From Stenotrophomonas maltophilia (GTDB taxonomy: Bacteria; Pseudomonadota; Gammaproteobacteria; Xanthomonadales; Xanthomonadaceae), in NCBI GenBank assembly GCA_002435595.1, contig DJBL01000023.1:104552-168551 (forward strand): a stretch of 64,000 nucleotides of DNA. The letters are read 5' to 3'. The notes beneath the pieces were generated by a model. The model was not told the origin of the DNA and made no database searches. It was given only the letters and a program-made list of their open reading frames with translations. Position 1 is the stretch's first letter; the number at the start of each line of letters is the position of its first letter. The translations under genes were made by a program, and so were the position numbers. Shown here in pieces: positions 58,671-64,000 of the stretch.

Positions 58671-61382
58671 TCATCCGGTGTTCTGCACGCCTTGCGCAAC
58701 GCCATTCACGCAGGCCACCAATGCACGCAGCACCTCGTCGTCTTCGCCCCCGCTCTCTCGCCAACGGCGCAGCAGGTCCACCTGCAGCACGCTGATCGGA
58801 TCGATGTAGGGATTGCGCAGCCGGATCGACAACGCCAGCCGCTGATCGTGCTGCAGCAGTGCGTCCTGCCCGGTCAGCGCCAGGATCCATTGCGAGGTGA
58901 GTTCAAGTTCGCCGCGGATCTGTGGGAAGAAGCGCGCGTGCAATGCGCCGGACAACTGCGAGAACTGCTCGGCGATGGTGAGATCGCCCTTGGACAGCAC
59001 CATCGCGATGTCGTCCAGGAAGGTGCTGAAGAACGGCCAGTCGCGGGCCATGTCCTTCAGGATCTGCTCGTGACCGGCATCGACCGCCGCCTGCAGGCCG
59101 CTGCCGACGCCATACCAGCCCGGGATCACCGCGCGCGCCTGGCTCCAGGCGAACACCCACGGAATCGCACGCAGGTTGCTCAGCGCGGCATCCTCGCCCA
59201 GCCGCCGCGAGGGGCGTGAGCCCAGCGTCATCCGCTCGATCACGTCGATCGGCGTCGCCAGCCGGAAGTACTGCATGAAATCTTTCTGGCCGACGAAGGC
59301 CCGGTAGGCATCGGCGCTCTTGTGTGCGATCAGGTCCATCACCGGGCGCCACTGTTCCTCGCGCGGTTCCGGCGCACGCGGGCGCAGGCTGGAGCGCAGC
59401 ACCGCACCGGTGGACTGCTCCAGCGAGCGCAGCGCCAGCGCACGGATGCCGTACTTGCGATGGATTACTTCACCCTGCTCGGTCACGCGCAGGCGGCCGT
59501 CGATGCTGCCACGCGGCGAGGCGTCCACGGCGTGCGTGGTCTTGCCGCCACCGCGGCTGATCGAGCCGCCACGGCCGTGGAAGAAGGTCAGCCGGATGCC
59601 GCTCTCGGCGGCGACCTCCAGAAGTTCCACCTGGGCACGTTGCAGACCCCAGCGCGAGGCCGCGATACCGCCATCCTTGCCGCTGTCCGAATAGCCGAGC
59701 ATCACCATCTGCACGTCACCGCGGGACGCCAGGTGCGTGCGGTAGACCGGGTCGGCCAGCAGATCGCGCAGGGTGTCGGTACCGCGCTTGAGATCGTCCA
59801 CCGTTTCGAACAACGGGGCGATGTCCAGCGGCACCGCGCCTGCGTCATCCACCAGGCCCCCACGACGCGCCAGGGCCAGTACGGCGAGAACATCGCTGCG
59901 GTCGTGCGCCATCGAGATGATGTAACTGCCCAGTGCATCGGCCCCGTGCCGGTGATGGGCATCGGCCAGCGCCGCGAACACCGCGTCCAGACGCTCACCG
60001 CCCTCTTCGCTGCTCGCGGGCAGCGCCTGCGCGCCGCTGGCGAACGGGGCCAGCCGCGCTGCGCGGGTCACCGCATCGGCGGCGTCCCAGGCGTCCTGCC
60101 CGTCCAGCACGCTGGCCAGCGCGCGGCCATGCACACTCGATTCCTGGCGCACGTCCAGGCGCGCCAGGTGGAAGCCGAAGGTACGTACCCGCCACAACAG
60201 ACGGCGCACCGCGAAGCCGCCGGCATGATCGCCCTTGTTGTCGTGCAGGCTGCGCAGGATCAGCTCGATATCCTCGGCCAGTTCCTGCGGCGACGCATAG
60301 GCGCCGTCCGCGTCCTCCATCGTCGCCTGCACCCGCGCACGCATGCGATCGTTGAGCAGGCGGTAGGGCATGTCGGCATGACGCGGGCGTGAGGTGATCT
60401 TGGGCAGCAGTTCTTTGTAATGCTCCACGCGCGCCTGCAGTTCGGCGCTGACCGCCACCCGCTCGGTGGACTGGCTGAGCAGGCTGGCCAGCTGCAGCAG
60501 GTCTTTCTGGTAGCGGCCGAGCACGGCCTGGCGCTGGGCATCCAGGGTGTTGCGGATGGTGCCGGCATCCACGTTGGGATTGCCGTCCATGTCACCGCCC
60601 ACCCAGGTACCAAAGCGCAGCAGGCGCGGCAGCGGCAGTTCCTCGCCGTAGGTATCCAGCAGCGCCTGCTGCAGCGATTCGTACAGCACCGGAATCACCC
60701 GGTACAGCACCTGCACCAGGTAGAAGCCGACATGCTCGCGCTCGTCTTCCACGGTCGGGCGCACCGGCGAGGAATCGGTGGTCTGCCACGAGGCGGTCAG
60801 GGCCATGCGGAACCGCGCAGCGTCGGCGGCCGCTTCGCCCGGGGTCCGATGGCCATCCAGGTTGTCGACCAGGCTGGCGACCATCAGCTGCTCTTTTTCC
60901 AGCAGCGCGCGGCGCACCGCCTCGGTGGGGTGCGCGGTGAACACCGGCTCGATGTCGATGCGCGGCAGCCAGTCGGCCAGCTCGGCCAGGGTCACGCCCT
61001 GCGCTTTGAGATTGACCAGTGCATCCTGCAGCCCATCCGGCTGCGGCGTGGCGGTACCGGCCCGCTGGTAGTCGCGGCGACGGCGGATGCGATGCACGCG
61101 TTCGGCGATGTTCACCACCTGGAAATAGGTGCTGAAGGCACGCACCATCGCTTCGGCGCGCGCCGGCGGCAGGCCGGCCAGGGCATCGTTGAGATCGGAC
61201 AGGGGAGCGTCGCTTTCGCGGCGGGCGATGGCGCGCGTGCGCACCTGTTCCACATCATCGAAAAACTGCGTGGACACCTGCTCGGCGAGCAGGTCGCCGA
61301 CCAGTGCGCCAAGTCGGCGTACGTCGTCGCGCAGGGGAATATCGGGAGTGGCAAAGACGATGCTGCTACGGTACTCGTTCAT
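58671..61382 (-). CDS. ppc: Phosphoenolpyruvate carboxylase
   Basis: 903 residues (E. coli 883). Catalytic landmarks: VFTAHPTEAVRRALL (His), LLRFGTWVGGDMDGNPNV, VMLGYSDSGKDGGIAASRW (Lys), TFFHGRGGSISRGGG (Arg-rich loop) and RVTEQGEVIHRKYG; the C-terminus NTG is the strictly conserved family ending. It fixes bicarbonate onto PEP to refill oxaloacetate. Cytoplasmic tetramer, typically activated by acetyl-CoA and inhibited by aspartate. Stand-alone gene. Confidence 0.97.
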   Translation of the reverse strand: MNEYRSSIVFATPDIPLRDDVRRLGALVGDLLAEQVSTQFFDDVEQVRTRAIARRESDAPLSDLNDALAGLPPARAEAMVRAFSTYFQVVNIAERVHRIRRRRDYQRAGTATPQPDGLQDALVNLKAQGVTLAELADWLPRIDIEPVFTAHPTEAVRRALLEKEQLMVASLVDNLDGHRTPGEAAADAARFRMALTASWQTTDSSPVRPTVEDEREHVGFYLVQVLYRVIPVLYESLQQALLDTYGEELPLPRLLRFGTWVGGDMDGNPNVDAGTIRNTLDAQRQAVLGRYQKDLLQLASLLSQSTERVAVSAELQARVEHYKELLPKITSRPRHADMPYRLLNDRMRARVQATMEDADGAYASPQELAEDIELILRSLHDNKGDHAGGFAVRRLLWRVRTFGFHLARLDVRQESSVHGRALASVLDGQDAWDAADAVTRAARLAPFASGAQALPASSEEGGERLDAVFAALADAHHRHGADALGSYIISMAHDRSDVLAVLALARRGGLVDDAGAVPLDIAPLFETVDDLKRGTDTLRDLLADPVYRTHLASRGDVQMVMLGYSDSGKDGGIAASRWGLQRAQVELLEVAAESGIRLTFFHGRGGSISRGGGKTTHAVDASPRGSIDGRLRVTEQGEVIHRKYGIRALALRSLEQSTGAVLRSSLRPRAPEPREEQWRPVMDLIAHKSADAYRAFVGQKDFMQYFRLATPIDVIERMTLGSRPSRRLGEDAALSNLRAIPWVFAWSQARAVIPGWYGVGSGLQAAVDAGHEQILKDMARDWPFFSTFLDDIAMVLSKGDLTIAEQFSQLSGALHARFFPQIRGELELTSQWILALTGQDALLQHDQRLALSIRLRNPYIDPISVLQVDLLRRWRESGGEDDEVLRALVACVNGVAQGVQNTG

Positions 61383-61469
61383 CTGCGACGCACTGGCCTC
61401 GGGAACGGAATCCGCTCAAGCCTAACCCACAATGGGGTCGTTGCTGCGTCGCGCAAATAGTTACATCTG

Positions 61470-61493
61470 GTAGTGCCGGCCACGGGCCGGCAC
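61470..61493 (+). repeat. GTAG REP element
   Basis: GTAG head with GTGCCGGCC-ACG-GGCCGGCAC (9-base perfect stem), upstream of ppc. Confidence 0.72.
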
Positions 61494-61510
61494 GCCCCTG
61501 ACACGGTCCA

Positions 61511-61529
61511 TGCCGGCCGACGGCCGGCA
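61511..61529 (+). repeat. REP partner palindrome
   Basis: TGCCGGCC-GAC-GGCCGGCA, a perfect 8-base stem 17 bases after the GTAG element; together they form a REP doublet. Confidence 0.55.
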
Positions 61530-61540
61530 CCGACGGGGTG

Positions 61541-61575
61541 GCGTCAGGTACCGGCAAGGGGCCGGTACCTGACGC
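61541..61575 (-). terminator. Long perfect hairpin after the S9 peptidase gene
   Basis: GCGTCAGGTACCGGC-AAGGG-GCCGGTACCTGACGC: a 15-base perfect stem 9 bases past the stop, with no U-tract. Probably the transcript end or a stabiliser. Confidence 0.5.
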
Positions 61576-61584
61576 CTCAGCGCC

Positions 61585-64000
61585 TCAGCGCTTGTTCCGG
61601 ATCGGCGCACCCGGGCCGACGGTCTGCTCCAGCCAACGCTCGCTTTCGGCCAGCATGGTCATGATCGATTCGCGCGCGCGGTAGGCGTGCGATTCGTTGG
61701 GCAGCATCACCAACCGCGCGGTGCCCCCCAGGCCCTTGACCGCGGCGAACATGCGCTCGCTCTGGATCGGGAAGGTGCCGGAGTTGTTGTCGTCCACGCC
61801 GTGGATGAAGAGGATCGGATCCTTGATCTTGTCGGCGTAGTTGAACGGCGCCATCTTCTGGTACACGTCCTGGGCCTGCCAGTAGTTGCGTTCCTCGGCC
61901 TGGAAACCGAACGGCGTAAGCGTGCGGTTGTAGGCACCGCTGCGGGCGATGCCGGCCTTGAACAGGCGCGTATGGGCCAGCAGGTTGGCGGTCATGAACG
62001 CACCGTAGGAGTGGCCGCCGATGGCGATGTGCTCACGATCGGTCACCCCGCGCCGCACCACTTCATCCACCGCCGCCTCGGCGTTGGCGATCAGCTGTGG
62101 CAGGTAGGTGTCGTTGGGTTCCTTGTCGCCCTCGCCGATGATCGGCATCGACGGACTCACCAGCACCGCATAGCCCTTGGCCAGGAATGCCTGCGGCCCC
62201 CAGTAGCTGATCGCGTTGAAGCGGTATGGCGAATCGGTGACCTGGCTGGCCGCCGCGGCGGTCTTGAACTCGCCCGGGTAGGCCCACATCAGCAGCGGCA
62301 GCGGGCCGTCCTTCTTTGCGGTGTAGCCCGGCGGCAGCATCAGCGTGGCGGTCAGGTCCACCCCGTCGTTGCGCTTGTAGCGGATCTGCTCCTTGCTCAC
62401 CCCCCGCAGCTGCGGCAGCGGGTGCGCAAAACGGGTCAGCGCGCGCGGGGCGGCGCTGGCGTCGGTCAGCGACTGCACGTACACGTTGGAGGGCTCATCG
62501 GGCGATTCGCGGGTGAGCAGCAGCGAGGTGCCTTCCTGGTCCAGCAGCGCGATCGGGGCTGCGTAGGACGGTGCCTGCGAATGGAACAGGCGCGTGGTCT
62601 GCTTGCTGACCAGGTCCAGGCGGTCGACGAACGGGCGGTCGCCCTCCGGCGAGGCGCCCTGTCCGTACAGGAAGATGCTGCGGCCGTCGGCACTGATCTG
62701 CAGGCGCGCGCGGCCATTGACGTCGCGCACCAGCGCCGGGCGGCCCGGATCGTTGTAGCGGTCCTGCGAGGAACGGGCCGACAACAGTTCCGGCGCCTGC
62801 TCGGGCTGGTCCGGGGCGATGCGCCACTGCTTGACCTCGCGGCTCTTCCACCACGCTTCGTTGAGCAGGGCCAGGTCGCCCCGACCCCACTGGATGCCGG
62901 CAAAACGGCTGCCAAGCTGGGCCAGGGTCACCGGCGGCCGGTCGAACGGCGCGGCCTGGGTCAGCACCGCATCGCGCACCTTGGCCTCGCGGTTGGGATC
63001 ACCACCGTCCTGGGCTTCGGCCCAGACCAGCGTGGCCGGCGCGTCGGCGCGCCAGCTGATGTTGCGCACGCCGGTAGGCACGGCATCGTTGCCGGTCGGC
63101 AGGCCTTCCACCAACGGCAGGTTGCTTACCGTGTGCACCAACGACCCGTCGGCAGCCGACAGGACCTCGATGCGACGCGGGAAATCATCGGCCGGCACCA
63201 GGTAGGAGTAAGGGCGCAGGACGCGCTCGGCCAACAGGTAGCGGCCATCGGGCGACGCACTCAGGTCCAGGTACACCCCGCGGGTGGACAGCGGGGTGGT
63301 CACCCCGTTGAGGGTGACCCGTGCCGGCTGCGCGCTGGCGTAGTAATCGAACAGGCGGGCGTCGGCCTCGTTCTTGAGCAGGTCCTGATAGGTGCGGATC
63401 GAACGCACCCCGGCGTCGGCCTCGGTCTGCTGGATCGCCGGACCGGCGGGGATGCCGCCCGCGGCCGGCGCCGCGCCCTGGCCGGTGAGCTGCTGCATCA
63501 CCAGCAGCCCGCGGCTGTCGGGCAGCCAGCCGTAGCCATCGCCGAGCACGCTGTTGAGGTTGTCGAGCAGGCGCCGCGCCGAACCGGCAGCGACATCGAC
63601 GATCCACAGTTCATTGGCGCCGGTGGCCGCATGCACTTGATTGAAGGCCAGGTACTGCTGGTCCGGCGACCAGGCCAGGCTGGCGATCGACAACGGCTGC
63701 GGCAGGCCACTGATCTGGCGCTCCTTGCCGTCGGCCACGCTGGTCAGCCACAGCTTGTTGCCGAAGCTGAAACGACTGGCCGAGTGGGTGGCCGGATTGA
63801 TGCGCAGGCCGGCCAGTTTCAGTTCCGGCTGGGCCACCTCGGCGATCGACGGCAGCGACGGGGTCTGCAGCAGCGCTGCCAGGTCGCGGCGCGGGGACAG
63901 GTGCAGGGTCGGCGCGCGCGGCGCATCGACCACGGCCTGCAGGGCCGCCGAGGGCAGCGCATAGCCCTGCGCACCCTGGGCGGCGGCCGCCTGCGGGGCG
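61585..64000 (-). CDS. S9-family (prolyl oligopeptidase-like) serine peptidase, 5'-truncated
   Basis: At least 804 residues; the frame is open to the window edge (upstream residues read APQAAAAQGAQGYALPSAA), so the start and probable signal peptide lie outside. The N-terminal 500 residues form a beta-propeller (YLAFNQVHAATGANELWIVD-type blades). The C-terminal alpha/beta hydrolase has the nucleophile Ser in IGGHSYGAFMTANLL, Asp in FIHGVDDNNSGTFP and His in LPNESHAYRARES. S9 enzymes of this group (glutamyl or acylaminoacyl peptidases) cut short peptides in the periplasm. Function class is certain, specificity is not. Confidence 0.92.
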   Translation of the reverse strand, partial: APQAAAAQGAQGYALPSAALQAVVDAPRAPTLHLSPRRDLAALLQTPSLPSIAEVAQPELKLAGLRINPATHSASRFSFGNKLWLTSVADGKERQISGLPQPLSIASLAWSPDQQYLAFNQVHAATGANELWIVDVAAGSARRLLDNLNSVLGDGYGWLPDSRGLLVMQQLTGQGAAPAAGGIPAGPAIQQTEADAGVRSIRTYQDLLKNEADARLFDYYASAQPARVTLNGVTTPLSTRGVYLDLSASPDGRYLLAERVLRPYSYLVPADDFPRRIEVLSAADGSLVHTVSNLPLVEGLPTGNDAVPTGVRNISWRADAPATLVWAEAQDGGDPNREAKVRDAVLTQAAPFDRPPVTLAQLGSRFAGIQWGRGDLALLNEAWWKSREVKQWRIAPDQPEQAPELLSARSSQDRYNDPGRPALVRDVNGRARLQISADGRSIFLYGQGASPEGDRPFVDRLDLVSKQTTRLFHSQAPSYAAPIALLDQEGTSLLLTRESPDEPSNVYVQSLTDASAAPRALTRFAHPLPQLRGVSKEQIRYKRNDGVDLTATLMLPPGYTAKKDGPLPLLMWAYPGEFKTAAAASQVTDSPYRFNAISYWGPQAFLAKGYAVLVSPSMPIIGEGDKEPNDTYLPQLIANAEAAVDEVVRRGVTDREHIAIGGHSYGAFMTANLLAHTRLFKAGIARSGAYNRTLTPFGFQAEERNYWQAQDVYQKMAPFNYADKIKDPILFIHGVDDNNSGTFPIQSERMFAAVKGLGGTARLVMLPNESHAYRARESIMTMLAESERWLEQTVGPGAPIRNKR

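Noticed and set aside
1..64000. tRNA, rRNA, CRISPR arrays, insertion sequences
   Set aside because: No cloverleaf with a conserved TTCGA arm, no regularly spaced direct repeats, and no transposase-like protein was recognised in any frame. This was a reading by eye, so a weak case could be missed.

Overview
The window is high-GC DNA with dense, mostly long genes and looks like a chromosome of the family Xanthomonadaceae, most probably Stenotrophomonas. Three things support this: (1) a type IV secretion effector with the XVIPCD C-terminal signal used by Xanthomonas and Stenotrophomonas, (2) many short GTAG-headed palindromes of the REP type known from Stenotrophomonas intergenic regions, and (3) a set of housekeeping genes (ppc, metK, dusB, tesA-ybbA-ybbP, a tandem response regulator and kinase, hemP) in a gammaproteobacterial style. 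No rRNA, tRNA, CRISPR array or insertion sequence was recognised. The window cuts a gene at each end: an SDR protein at the left and an S9 peptidase at the right.

Left part (1-14 kb): a T4SS effector with a likely secreted immunity partner (1-4 kb), an Fsr-like MFS exporter with a convergent AraC-type regulator, a small thioredoxin translationally coupled to a host-attachment-like protein, a lone lower-GC metallo-beta-lactamase-fold gene, a zeta-type toxin paired with a Phd-like antitoxin under a palindromic operator, a GH92 alpha-mannosidase and an MHS-family transporter. From 14 to 19 kb there is a redox locus: a PAS sensor coupled to a diflavin reductase, faced by an FNR-type Fe-S regulator and preceded by an FNR-like site. 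Then come an autotransporter, and an EF-G paralogue with an elaborate 5' leader (promoter, 29-codon leader ORF, intrinsic terminator, second mini-ORF and hairpin).

Iron and heme (25-30 kb and 38.7-43.1 kb): a TonB-dependent siderophore receptor converges on an HmuUV-type ABC transporter whose ribosome-binding site lies inside a perfect hairpin. A second, Fur-controlled operon (perfect 7-1-7 Fur box) encodes hemP, a heme/hemoglobin-type TonB receptor, an unassigned 198-residue protein and a secreted DUF6607-like protein. Between them are dgkA-terC, an SGNH hydrolase, a two-component system with a terminator between its genes, and the conserved divergent tesA / ybbA-ybbP group.

Right part (43-64 kb): an aldo/keto reductase, a nucleoside uptake pair (NupC plus PfkB kinase), and then the most interesting locus: a compact thiazole/oxazole-modified microcin (TOMM/LAP) cluster at 47.5-51.05 kb. 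It has an E1-like leader-binding protein, a Ser/Thr/Cys-rich putative precursor fused to a membrane domain and overlapping the next gene, a YcaO cyclodehydratase ending in a PxPxP tail, and a SagB-type FMN dehydrogenase. It has no visible transporter or protease. After it come dusB, a methyltransferase, two membrane proteins, an LpxH-like phosphoesterase, metK, a thioesterase, ppc and the S9 peptidase. Starts were moved inward from the longest frame where a Shine-Dalgarno sequence, signal peptide or family alignment argued for it.
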